Source: Sulfuricella sp035530375
GTDB taxonomy: Bacteria; Pseudomonadota; Gammaproteobacteria; Burkholderiales; Sulfuricellaceae
DNA: 10,276 bases
Reading direction: 5' to 3'
Assembly: GCA_035530375.1 (NCBI GenBank)
Contig: DATKUY010000018.1
Span: forward strand, 1-10,276
Shown here: in pieces, positions 1 through 6,698 of the stretch
Layout: each line of letters opens with the position of its first letter
Position numbering within the stretch: the stretch's first letter is position 1
Translations under genes and position numbers: made by a program
Notes under the pieces: generated by a model
Told to the model about the DNA's origin: nothing
Database searches by the model: none
The model's input: the letters and a program-made list of their open reading frames with translations, nothing else

Positions 1-48
1 AGGATTCAAGCTCACCAGTATCAAGCGCCCACACTTATCGGCTGTATT

Positions 49-61
49 TTTTTAAAGAACA
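49..61 (-). promoter_or_regulatory. boxA antitermination element of the rRNA leader
   Basis: The minus strand reads TGTTCTTTAAAAA, which matches the E. coli boxA consensus TGCTCTTTAACAA at 11 of 13 positions. In known systems boxA RNA binds NusB/NusE (S10) and lets RNA polymerase resist Rho in untranslated rRNA. It lies just downstream of a hairpin (74-107), matching the usual boxB-boxA order. Confidence 0.8.
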
Positions 62-73
62 AGGCCCCCAATT

Positions 74-107
74 CCTCGGAAGCGGCTCCGGCACTGCCGA
101 AGCGAGG
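74..107 (-). other. boxB-like hairpin upstream of boxA
   Basis: Outer arms CCTCG (74-78) and CGAGG (103-107) enclose an inner 7-bp stem, 86-92 against 96-102, with a three-base loop and one G-U pair on the minus-strand RNA. Bases 79-85 form a bulge. The position directly before boxA suggests a boxB-type or processing hairpin. Its function is inferred from position only. Confidence 0.55.
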
Positions 108-197
108 TGCGCATTCTACAGAGTTCCACAAAAACTGCAACTACTCTTTTGCACCTTTCTCATCGCCGCGCTGTTTGCGCTTCGTCGAGAAGGCCGC

Positions 198-265
198 ATT
201 ATATAGACCCTGACTTTCCGGTCAAGGCTTTTTGACAGATTTATTACAAGAAAATTACAAGCCGT
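198..265 (-). promoter_or_regulatory. rRNA operon promoter with AT-rich upstream element
   Basis: On the minus strand, -35 TTGACC (220-225) and a perfect -10 TATAAT (198-203) are 16 bp apart. The discriminator after the -10 is GCGGCC. GC-rich discriminators are typical of stringently controlled rRNA promoters, where ppGpp/DksA destabilise the open complex. Upstream of the -35, about 228-265 is AT-rich with T and A tracts, as in an UP element contacted by the alpha subunit C-terminal domain. Transcription should start near 192. The spacer and -35 also hold an inverted repeat, CCCTGAC (208-214) with GTCAAGG (221-227). Confidence 0.88.
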
Positions 266-290
266 TAAAAATCATCAGACTGCGCTCACA

Positions 291-1493
291 TCAAATTACC
301 GCGATGCGCGCAAACTTGCGTTTGCCCACCTGCGCCACGACAGTCTCGCCTGATTTCAGCTTGAGCGCCTTATCGCTCAGCTTCTCTCCATTGAGCTTCA
401 CGCCACCCTGGTCGATCATGCGCAGCGCATCAGAAGTGCTGGCGGTCAGTCCTGCCTGCTTGAGAGCCTGGCTGATTGGCAACCCATCCGCCCCCCCGCC
501 AGAGAGCGCGACTTCCGGCATCTCATCCGGCATCGCGCCTTGCCTGAAGCGGGCTTCAAAATCGGCCAGCGCAGCCTCCGCATCCGCCTTACTATGGAAT
601 CGGGTCACAATCTCCTGGGCGAAAAGCACCTTGACATCGCGCGGGTTGCGGCCTTCGCTCGTTTCTTTTTTCCACTGCGCCACCTGAGCCAATGGCTGAA
701 ACGAAAGCAGCTCGATATAGCGCCACATCAGATCGTCCGAAACGGACATCAGCTTGCCGAACATTTCGCTGGGCGGTTCATGTATACCTATATAGTTGCC
801 GAGCGACTTCGACATCTTGTTTACGCCGTCCAGTCCTTCCAGAATCGGCATGGTCAGCACGACTTGGGGGGGTTGTCCGAAATGCTTCTGCAATTCGCGC
901 CCAACCAGCAGATTGAATTTCTGGTCGGTGCCACCCAGTTCGACATCGGCCTTCATCGCCACCGAGTCATAGCCCTGAATCAGCGGATAGAGGAACTCAT
1001 GAATTGAGATTGGCTGGCCGGAACCATAGCGTTTCTGGAAGTCATCCCGCTCCAGCATGCGCGCAACCGTATGCTTGGCCGCCAAGCCAATCAGATCGGC
1101 TGCCGTCATCTCCCCCATCCAGCTGGAGTTGAACATCACCAGCGTTTTTTCCGGGTCGAGAATCTTGAAAATCTGTTGCTCATAGGTACGCGCATTCTCG
1201 ATCACATCGTCGCGGGTCAGTGGCTTGCGGGTAATATTTTTTCCGGTCGGGTCGCCGATCATGCCGGTAAAGTCGCCGATCAGGAACATTGCCTCATGGC
1301 CCAGCTCCTGGAACTGGCGCAACTTGTTGAGCAGCACCGTGTGTCCAAGGTGCAGATCCGGCGCGGTGGGATCGAACCCCGCCTTGACCCTGAGCGGCTT
1401 GCCCCTGGACAGCTTTTCAACAAGCTCCTGCTCCAGCAGCAACTCATCGCATCCTCTTTTAATTATCTGTAATTCTTCACTTATCTGGGTCAT
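291..1493 (-). CDS. tyrS: Tyrosyl-tRNA synthetase
   Basis: A 400-residue cytoplasmic class I aminoacyl-tRNA synthetase that activates tyrosine with ATP and charges tRNA-Tyr. The Rossmann catalytic domain carries the HIGH-type signature as HLGH (residues 48-51, within PDLHLGH) and the KMSKS loop at 226-230. The tail (about 335-395) looks like an S4 RNA-binding domain. The length and the PDLHLGH form fit the ~400-residue TyrRS subgroup common in proteobacteria rather than the longer E. coli form. The ATG start has only a weak ribosome binding site (AGGCG, six bases upstream), but no better start fits the N terminus. It is divergent from the M23 gene across 96 bp in which I see no convincing promoter. 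Downstream it runs into the rRNA promoter after about 65 bp with no clear terminator. Confidence 0.97.
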   Translation of the reverse strand: MTQISEELQIIKRGCDELLLEQELVEKLSRGKPLRVKAGFDPTAPDLHLGHTVLLNKLRQFQELGHEAMFLIGDFTGMIGDPTGKNITRKPLTRDDVIENARTYEQQIFKILDPEKTLVMFNSSWMGEMTAADLIGLAAKHTVARMLERDDFQKRYGSGQPISIHEFLYPLIQGYDSVAMKADVELGGTDQKFNLLVGRELQKHFGQPPQVVLTMPILEGLDGVNKMSKSLGNYIGIHEPPSEMFGKLMSVSDDLMWRYIELLSFQPLAQVAQWKKETSEGRNPRDVKVLFAQEIVTRFHSKADAEAALADFEARFRQGAMPDEMPEVALSGGGADGLPISQALKQAGLTASTSDALRMIDQGGVKLNGEKLSDKALKLKSGETVVAQVGKRKFARIAVI

Positions 1494-1589
1494 CTATATC
1501 GCCTGCTTCACAAAATGTAATCAATTGAAACTTCACTGGCAGCCCATCTTCTGTTAAGCTTCTGTCTACATAAAAAACTCAGGGAAGTC

Positions 1590-2912
1590 ATGCAAAACAA
1601 CAAGATCGGCATTTTAACGCAAAAGCTGTTCCCGCAAGAACGAAAATTCAGCCTGCGCTGGCTGGTGGCCTTATCCAGCGTGCCATTATTCGGCATGGTC
1701 ACGGCTTTCGGTATTGCACCGGAAACAGAAACGCGCCAGATCCCCGTTCATACCGTCATTGAGAATCTGCAGCTTCCCACCAGCATCACGCCCACTTCCA
1801 GCATTGCCGGCAACTTCTGGCACGAGGAAAAAATTCAGCGTGGCGACACCATCTCCTCGCTTCTCGACCGTCTCAACGTAAATAACGAAGACATCACCGG
1901 ATTCCTGCAAAGCGCAAAAGACTCAAAATCGCTACGGCAACTCATACCCGGCCGGATTGTCCGCGCCCAGACCGATTCGGAAGGAAATCTCCTCGGTCTG
2001 CAATATATCAGCAACAGCGAAACCATGCTGAAGGTGGAAAAACGGAGCGACGGATTCAAGGCCAGCGACCAGGCAGTACCACTCGAAACCCGCGTCCAGA
2101 TGAAATCGGCGGAAATCAGAAACTCATTGTTCGGCGCCACCGATGCCGCCAACATTCCTGACAATATCGCCATGCAGATCGCCGACATTTTTTCATCGGA
2201 CATCGATTTCCACCGTGACCTGCAAAAAGGCGACAAATTCACCGTGATTTACGAATCATTCTACAACAAAGGCGAACTGATCAAGACCGGACGCGTGCTC
2301 GCGGCAGAATTCGTCAACAATGGCAAAAGCTACCGCGCCATTTACTTTCAGGATCACGCGAACCATGGCGGCTACTACACGCCGGAAGGCAAGAATCTGC
2401 GCAAGGCGTTCCTGCGCTCCCCTCTCGAATTTTCGCGGATCACTTCAGGCTTCACCAATGCCCGCTTCCACCCGATTCTGAAAGAATGGCGCGCCCATAG
2501 AGGGGTCGACTATGGCGCGCCGATCGGCACTCCCGTGAAAGCAGTATCTGACGGCACTGTCGCCTTCGTCGGCAAGCAGCACGGCTACGGCAATCTGATC
2601 GTTCTGCAACATCAAGGCGCGTACAGCACCGCCTACGGCCATCTTTCCGCCTTCGCCAAAAATCTGCACAAAGGCAGCAAGGTCAGCCAAGGCGACATCA
2701 TCGGCCGCGTCGGTATGACCGGCCTTGCAACCGGCCCTCACCTCCACTACGAATTCCGCATTGCCGGCGTGCAACGCAACCCGCTGACCATCGCGATGCC
2801 GACCGCCTTCCCCATCGCCTCGCAATACAAGGCAGATTTCAGCAAAGTTGCAGAAAATCTGGCAGCCCGGCTAAACCTGCTGAAAAACACCAATCTGGCA
2901 TCGCTCGACTGA
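1590..2912 (+). CDS. M23-family murein DD-endopeptidase, MepM-like, membrane-anchored
   Basis: A 440-residue cell-envelope protein predicted to cut peptide cross-links in peptidoglycan. A basic N terminus is followed by a hydrophobic segment at about residues 19-41 (inner-membrane anchor or uncleaved signal), then a region of about 80-260 resembling the OapA/LysM-like and Csd3-type domains of MepM homologues. The C-terminal LytM/M23 domain has the Zn ligands and catalytic histidines in place: H303 and D307 (HRGVDYG), H351 (AYGHL) and H384/H386 (GPHLHYEF), so it should be active. FHPILKEWRAHRG (about 293-305) is the usual lead-in of active members. The ATG has an AGGGA ribosome binding site four bases upstream. 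It ends three bases before anmK in the same reading frame, so the two are almost surely co-transcribed. Many proteobacterial homologues act in elongation or growth-associated wall opening. Confidence 0.93.
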   Translation: MQNNKIGILTQKLFPQERKFSLRWLVALSSVPLFGMVTAFGIAPETETRQIPVHTVIENLQLPTSITPTSSIAGNFWHEEKIQRGDTISSLLDRLNVNNEDITGFLQSAKDSKSLRQLIPGRIVRAQTDSEGNLLGLQYISNSETMLKVEKRSDGFKASDQAVPLETRVQMKSAEIRNSLFGATDAANIPDNIAMQIADIFSSDIDFHRDLQKGDKFTVIYESFYNKGELIKTGRVLAAEFVNNGKSYRAIYFQDHANHGGYYTPEGKNLRKAFLRSPLEFSRITSGFTNARFHPILKEWRAHRGVDYGAPIGTPVKAVSDGTVAFVGKQHGYGNLIVLQHQGAYSTAYGHLSAFAKNLHKGSKVSQGDIIGRVGMTGLATGPHLHYEFRIAGVQRNPLTIAMPTAFPIASQYKADFSKVAENLAARLNLLKNTNLASLD

Positions 2913-2915
2913 GTT

Positions 2916-4010
2916 TTGACCGCACAATACTATGTCGGGCTCATGTCCGGCACCAGCCTCGATGGTATTGATGCGGTTCTGGCCGCTTTTGAGGGCAACG
3001 CCGGCGAACTGCTGCACAGCCAATTCCTCCCGTTTGATGAGGCCTTGCGTGCCGAACTGCTCGCGCTGAACAGTGCCGGAGCCAACGAGCTGGAACGCGC
3101 GGCGCTGGCAGCCAACGAGCTGTCGCGCAGCTATGCCGAAGCAGTCCTGGCATTGCTGAAGCAATCCGGAATCAAAGCCGCGCAAATAAAAGCCATCGGC
3201 TGCCACGGACAGACCGTGCGCCACCGTCCCGATCTCGGCATCACTCTCCAACTGGCGAATCCGGCGTTGCTCGCCGAACTGACCGGCATCTCCGTGATTG
3301 CGGATTTCAGAAGCCGCGACATTGCGGCTGGCGGACAAGGTGCGCCCCTGGTGCCGGCCTTCCACGCCGCACTATTCCGCCACCCTGAACATCACCGTGC
3401 CATCGTCAACATCGGCGGCATCAGCAACCTGACCTACCTGCCGCCCCACGGCAAAGTGCTCGGCTTCGACTGCGGCCCTGGCAATCTCCTGATGGATGCC
3501 TGGGCCATGCGACACATCGGCCAACCCTATGACAGGGATGGGGCTTGGGCGGAAAGTGGCGGAGTCATCCCCGAACTGCTGCAAAAACTTCTCGCTGAAC
3601 CGTTTTTTTCCGCCACTCCGCCCAAAAGCACCGGCCGCGACCTGTTCAACCTACCGTGGCTGGAGCATTTCCTGGCGTCTGGTTTGTCTCCGGCCGACGT
3701 TCAGGCTACGCTGTTGGAATTGACTGTAGACGGGATAGCCACAGCCCTCGAGACACACTGCAAAGAGGCCGACGAAATCTACCTGTGCGGCGGCGGCGCC
3801 CATAACGGAGCGCTGGTACGCCGGCTGAAGCAGCGCCTGTCGGATAGGGCCATTGCATTAACCGATGATTTGGGTGTAAATGCAGACTGGGTGGAAGCAT
3901 TTGCCTTCGCCTGGCTGGCCAGGCAGACGCTTGACGGAAATGCGGGTAATTTGCCGGAGGTGACGGGCGCAAAAGGAACACGCATTCTCGGCGCAATCTA
4001 CCCGGCTTAA
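2916..4010 (+). CDS. anmK: Anhydro-N-acetylmuramic acid kinase
   Basis: A 364-residue cytoplasmic enzyme that hydrolyses the 1,6-anhydro bond and phosphorylates anhydro-MurNAc to MurNAc-6-phosphate in peptidoglycan recycling. Family motifs are all present: GLMSGTSLDGID (8-19, ATP site), GCHGQTVRH (95-103), ADFRSRDIAAGGQGAPLVP (129-147), NIGGISN (165-171), GFDCGPGN (183-190, whose D185 matches the catalytic Asp of characterised AnmK) and GGGAHN (292-297). Length is normal. The start is TTG at 2916. The next in-frame ATG (2943) would cut off the beginning of the ATP motif, and an in-frame stop (2910-2912, the stop of the M23 gene) lies just upstream. There is no good ribosome binding site, so translation probably depends on ribosomes finishing the M23 gene. 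The pairing of a wall hydrolase with a wall-recycling kinase makes functional sense. Confidence 0.96.
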   Translation: MTAQYYVGLMSGTSLDGIDAVLAAFEGNAGELLHSQFLPFDEALRAELLALNSAGANELERAALAANELSRSYAEAVLALLKQSGIKAAQIKAIGCHGQTVRHRPDLGITLQLANPALLAELTGISVIADFRSRDIAAGGQGAPLVPAFHAALFRHPEHHRAIVNIGGISNLTYLPPHGKVLGFDCGPGNLLMDAWAMRHIGQPYDRDGAWAESGGVIPELLQKLLAEPFFSATPPKSTGRDLFNLPWLEHFLASGLSPADVQATLLELTVDGIATALETHCKEADEIYLCGGGAHNGALVRRLKQRLSDRAIALTDDLGVNADWVEAFAFAWLARQTLDGNAGNLPEVTGAKGTRILGAIYPA

Positions 4011-4045
4011 AATAAAGAAAGGGGCTTTCGCCCCTTTCTTTATTT
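4010..4045. terminator. Bidirectional intrinsic terminator between anmK and erpA
   Basis: A perfect 16-bp inverted repeat, arms 4010-4025 and 4030-4045, encloses a four-base TTTC loop. The core GGGGC/GCCCC is flanked by A-rich sequence on the left and T-rich sequence (TTTCTTTATTT) on the right, giving a U-rich tail on both strands. It begins at the last base of the anmK stop codon and lies 18 bp from the erpA stop, so it can end both convergent transcripts. Confidence 0.92.
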
Positions 4046-4062
4046 ACCAAACCACTTGAGAT

Positions 4063-4413
4063 TTACGCCGAGAAGGACGAACCGCAACCGCAAGTTGTGG
4101 TGGCATTCGGGTTCTTGATCACGAACTGCGAGCCCTGCAAACCCTCCTGGTAGTCAATCTCCGAACCCACCAGATACTGGAAGCTCATCGGATCGATCAA
4201 CAGGGACACGCCCCCCTTCTCCACCGTCGTATCATCTTCATTGACGGTCTCATCGAAGGTGAAGCCGTACTGGAAGCCGGAACAACCGCCACCGCTCACG
4301 AATACGCGCAGCTTCAGCGCCGGATTGCCTTCCTCGTCGATCAACTGTTTCACCTTGGCCGCAGCACTATCGGTAAAGTTCAGCGGGCTGGGCATATCAG
4401 TCACAGCATTCAT
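4063..4413 (-). CDS. erpA: Iron-sulfur cluster insertion protein ErpA
   Basis: A 116-residue A-type Fe-S carrier that receives clusters from the ISC/SUF scaffold and hands them to target enzymes, in E. coli including those of isoprenoid synthesis. The three conserved cluster-binding cysteines are C44 (in VSGGGCSGFQYGF), C108 and C110 (CGCGSSF). The N terminus with the LNFTDSAAAKVKQLIDEEGNP pattern and the overall length favour ErpA over IscA or SufA. The ATG has a strong AAGGAG site (4421-4426), seven bases upstream. It has its own promoter overlapping the end of the bactofilin gene, with a candidate IscR site, so it need not depend on the argC operon. It converges on anmK and shares the terminator at 4010-4045. 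Confidence 0.95.
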   Translation of the reverse strand: MNAVTDMPSPLNFTDSAAAKVKQLIDEEGNPALKLRVFVSGGGCSGFQYGFTFDETVNEDDTTVEKGGVSLLIDPMSFQYLVGSEIDYQEGLQGSQFVIKNPNATTTCGCGSSFSA

Positions 4414-4444
4414 TCTGCATCTCCTTAAAAAACTGGTATAGCCA

Positions 4445-4473
4445 ATTATCCTATAGTTGAGTTAATTAGTCAA
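4445..4473 (-). promoter_or_regulatory. erpA promoter
   Basis: On the minus strand, -35 TTGACT (4468-4473) and -10 GATAAT (4445-4450) are separated by exactly 17 bp. Transcription would start near 4438, giving a leader of about 25 bases that holds the AAGGAG site. The -35 overlaps the bactofilin stop codon (4470-4472). Confidence 0.75.
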
Positions 4474-4477
4474 CCAC
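4453..4477 (-). promoter_or_regulatory. Candidate IscR type-1-like operator over the erpA promoter
   Basis: The minus strand reads TTGACT-AATTA-ACTCAA with flanks ending in CTAT, an imperfect palindrome. By hand comparison with the E. coli IscR type-1 consensus as I remember it (core YYGACT-RWWWY-AGTCRR with ATAS/STAT flanks), 21 of 25 positions agree, including the full spacing. It spans the -35 and most of the spacer, where a bound repressor would block polymerase. In E. coli, [2Fe-2S]-IscR represses Fe-S biogenesis genes, including erpA. Caveat: one half-site is also the -35 hexamer, which raises the chance of coincidence. Confidence 0.5.
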
Positions 4478-4880
4478 TTACAACCGGCTCAATTTCAATC
4501 GGTTGCTCGGCGACCTCTTCCCGGTGCACCAGCTTGCCTTCGATAATCGCCCCGACATGCATCTCCAGGGTCTTGTAGAACACATCGCCGGTGACGCGGG
4601 ATTTCGATTGCAGCTCCACATATTCATGGGCGTGCACCGGCCCCATCACGGTACCGTTGATGACTACATGCGATACGCGGATCACGCCCTCGATCCGCGC
4701 CTGCTCGCTCAACACCAGCGTGCTGGGCTGGTCGCTCACCTCGCTGATATTTCCCTTGATACAGCCGTCTACCCGCAAGCCGCCGCTGAAGATGATGTTA
4801 CCTTCTATTTTCGTACCGGCTCCGATCAAGGAATCGATCCGGTTTTGTGGCTTGCTTTTTTTGTCGTTTCCAAAAAACAT
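4470..4880 (-). CDS. Bactofilin (polymer-forming cytoskeletal protein)
   Basis: A 136-residue bactofilin (BacA/CcmA family, formerly DUF583). These proteins form nucleotide-independent filaments from a right-handed beta-helix core and organise cell-wall enzymes. The core, about residues 16-120, has the repeating pattern of short hydrophobic strands and glycines (GAGTKIEGNIIFSGGLRVDG, then ARIEGVIRVSHVVINGTVMG and RVTGDVFYKTLEMHVGAIIEG). Unstructured ends flank it: a basic N terminus MFFGNDKKSK and an acidic C terminus. The MFF plus lysines start resembles the N-terminal membrane-targeting peptides described for other bactofilins, so membrane association is likely (inference). The gene starts 16 bp after the DUF6776-like gene. 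The sequence GGGGATAGGGGATG supplies the ribosome binding site. It is probably in the argC operon. Confidence 0.93.
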   Translation of the reverse strand: MFFGNDKKSKPQNRIDSLIGAGTKIEGNIIFSGGLRVDGCIKGNISEVSDQPSTLVLSEQARIEGVIRVSHVVINGTVMGPVHAHEYVELQSKSRVTGDVFYKTLEMHVGAIIEGKLVHREEVAEQPIEIEPVVSG

Positions 4881-4896
4881 CCCCTATCCCCAATCT

Positions 4897-5640
4897 TCAA
4901 GTCAAGTTGACGGATTGCATCAGTTTCGGCTGCGCCGAACCATTTTCGAACACACGTATCTGAACATTCTTCACCACCGCCTTGGGTTCCATATGAAAAG
5001 TGCCTTCCAGACGCTGATAATACTTGAAGCTCAAATTGTATGCACGGGCATCGGCTCCCTTCGAAGAGGGAATGGTCATCACCGTCTTTTCACCTTCTTG
5101 AGAAAAATTGACCAGCAATTCCACCCTGCCCTGGAATTCGCGCTCCCTCTGCCCACCCTGCAACAGCAGTAGCCTGTATCGGTATTCGCCCGGCATGGTG
5201 TTTTCAACCTTGAACCGGTAAATACTAAGTTCACCGGCATTCTTGTCGGGCGACATCTGCTTGCGGAAGAAAACCAGATCCTCCTTCAGCTGGGCATTCT
5301 CATCCTGCAACGTCTTGACGTTTTTGACAAGGTCTTTCTGCGTTATCTGCTCGATCTGCATTTTGCGCTCGCTTTGCGCCCCATCCGAACGCAAGCTGGC
5401 ATTTTCTCGCTCCAGTACCCCGACCTTTGCCCTCAACCGCTGCAGCTCTTCCACCGTGACACCGCGCTCAAATCCGGCAAAACGCATTCCGGCATCATAG
5501 AACCACCATGATAGAATCGCCATGCCCGCCAGTAGAATCGCGAACAACGGCAAGCGCCAGTACCACGCCACATGCCTGCGCACAGTCAGAGGAGAAGCAG
5601 CAATACCAAAATAGCGTTTCAGAGCACAGCGTAACTTCAT
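4897..5640 (-). CDS. DUF6776-like membrane-anchored coiled-coil protein
   Basis: A 247-residue protein of unknown function. I place it with the DUF6776 family from memory, with moderate confidence. It has a basic cytoplasmic N terminus (1-29, rich in R/K), one hydrophobic segment at about 30-48 and no cleavage site, a predicted coiled coil at about 59-115 (heptad-like LQRLRAKVGVLERENASL, then VKTLQDENAQLKEDL), and a C-terminal domain from about 125 that looks beta-rich (IYRFKVENTMPGEYRYRLLLL). Positive-inside charge suggests that the coiled coil and C-terminal domain are periplasmic. The start is the ATG overlapping the argC stop (ATGA, 5637-5640), so translation is probably coupled to argC. 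An open frame continues 54 codons upstream, but that part lies on argC and does not look like this protein. The bactofilin follows at once, suggesting a membrane or periplasmic partner role in cell shape (inference). Confidence 0.85.
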   Translation of the reverse strand: MKLRCALKRYFGIAASPLTVRRHVAWYWRLPLFAILLAGMAILSWWFYDAGMRFAGFERGVTVEELQRLRAKVGVLERENASLRSDGAQSERKMQIEQITQKDLVKNVKTLQDENAQLKEDLVFFRKQMSPDKNAGELSIYRFKVENTMPGEYRYRLLLLQGGQREREFQGRVELLVNFSQEGEKTVMTIPSSKGADARAYNLSFKYYQRLEGTFHMEPKAVVKNVQIRVFENGSAQPKLMQSVNLT

Positions 5641-6665
5641 GGCAACAGTGGAATTTGCTCCAGTCCCATGGTTTCGGAAATGCCAAACAGAATATTCATG
5701 TTCTGCACCGCCTGTCCCGCAGCGCCCTTGGTCAGATTGTCGATTACCGATAGTACCACGGCAACATCGCCGCCCTGGGGCCGGTGCACTGCAATACGGC
5801 AAAAGTTGCCGCCGCGTACCGAACGGGTCTCGGGATGCGCGCCGGCAGGCAGCACATCGACAAAATACTCTTTGGCGTAGCGCTTCTCATAAAGCGCCTG
5901 CAAATCAGCATCGGCGGTCAGACGCACATACAAAGTTGCGTGGATACCGCGGATCAGCGGCGTCAGATGAGGCACGAAGGTGAGTTGCACCGGTTTGCCT
6001 GCCGCGAGTGAAAGACCCTGGCGAATCTCCGGTAAATGGCGATGTCCGGCTACCGCATAAGCCTTGAAGTTATCCGATGCCTCGCTGAACAACGCGCCCA
6101 CCTCGGCCTTGCGGCCCGCACCGGAAACGCCGGATTTGCAATCCGCCACAAGATGGCCGAGATCAGCCACACCCGCCTCAATCAATGGCATAAAACCCAA
6201 CTGCGCAGCAGTCGGGTAGCAACCGGGGTTAGCGATCAGGCGCGCCCCTTTGATCTTTTCACGGTTGAGTTCCGGCAAGCCGTAAACCGCCTCGGCGATC
6301 AGGTCGGGGCAAGCGTGTTTCATGCCGTACCATTTCTCCCACAGCGCCACATCCTTGATGCGGAAATCCGCCGCCAGATCGATCACACGCACACCGGCAT
6401 CGAGCAGTTCGCGCGCATCCTGCATGGCGATACCGTTCGGCGTGGCAAAGAACACCACATCGCAGGACTTGAGCGGTGCATCGGCCGGGTCTACGAACTT
6501 CAGCCCCACCCTGCCGCGCAGATTGGGAAACATGTCGCTCACCGCCATGCCGACTTCCTTGCGCGAAGTGATGGCCACCAGATCGACCTCCGGATGCTGC
6601 GCCAGCAAACGCAGCAATTCCACCCCGGTATATCCCGTACCGCCTACGATTCCGACCTTAACCAT
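5637..6665 (-). CDS. argC: N-acetyl-gamma-glutamyl-phosphate reductase
   Basis: A 342-residue cytoplasmic enzyme for the third step of arginine synthesis: NADPH-dependent reduction of N-acetylglutamyl phosphate to the semialdehyde. The nucleotide-binding motif VGIVGGTGYTGVELLRLL is at the N terminus. The catalytic cysteine is C149 in NPGCYPTA, and the active-site histidine is in the GHRHLPEI motif. This is the long argC type (about 340 residues) rather than the short one. I chose the ATG at 6665 (MVKVGIVGG), which matches the usual family N terminus. A TTG three codons upstream (6674) is possible but has no better ribosome binding site. It is first in a four-gene minus-strand run with the DUF6776-like gene, the bactofilin and erpA. 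The link to arginine synthesis is probably only positional. Confidence 0.96.
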   Translation of the reverse strand: MVKVGIVGGTGYTGVELLRLLAQHPEVDLVAITSRKEVGMAVSDMFPNLRGRVGLKFVDPADAPLKSCDVVFFATPNGIAMQDARELLDAGVRVIDLAADFRIKDVALWEKWYGMKHACPDLIAEAVYGLPELNREKIKGARLIANPGCYPTAAQLGFMPLIEAGVADLGHLVADCKSGVSGAGRKAEVGALFSEASDNFKAYAVAGHRHLPEIRQGLSLAAGKPVQLTFVPHLTPLIRGIHATLYVRLTADADLQALYEKRYAKEYFVDVLPAGAHPETRSVRGGNFCRIAVHRPQGGDVAVVLSVIDNLTKGAAGQAVQNMNILFGISETMGLEQIPLLP

Positions 6666-6698
6666 AGTGCTCAAACCCCAATATCGAATTCATTGATA

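Larger units (their letters stand above)
1..191 (-). promoter_or_regulatory. Leader of an rRNA operon (16S gene lies beyond the left edge)
   Basis: Read on the minus strand, this non-coding stretch has the order expected of a ribosomal RNA leader: promoter, GC-rich start region, hairpins, a boxA-like sequence, then a segment containing GATAAGTGTGGGCG that I recognise as typical of betaproteobacterial 16S leaders. Small hairpins sit at the start of the transcript: CTTC/GAAG at 180-192 and GCGC/GCGC at 168-180. The 16S gene itself is not in the window, so the call rests on the leader and promoter. The leader should load the Nus antitermination complex and supply one strand of the RNase III processing stem around 16S. 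Confidence 0.85.

Noticed and set aside
49..61. The TTTTTTTAAA run at the left edge considered as a terminator.
   Set aside because: In context it is the boxA of an rRNA leader on the minus strand, followed by the conserved GATAAGTGTGGGC segment.
1494..1589. Possible promoters in the tyrS/M23 divergent gap, such as TTGATT with GATATA on the minus strand or TTGAAA with TTAAGC on the plus strand.
   Set aside because: The minus-strand pair would start transcription inside the tyrS start codon region, and the plus-strand pair has a spacing well outside the normal range. The real promoters are not visible to me.
5641..5802. A 54-codon upstream extension of the DUF6776-like frame.
   Set aside because: It lies within argC in another frame, its residues look like a shadow of argC, and the ATGA overlap gives a natural start.
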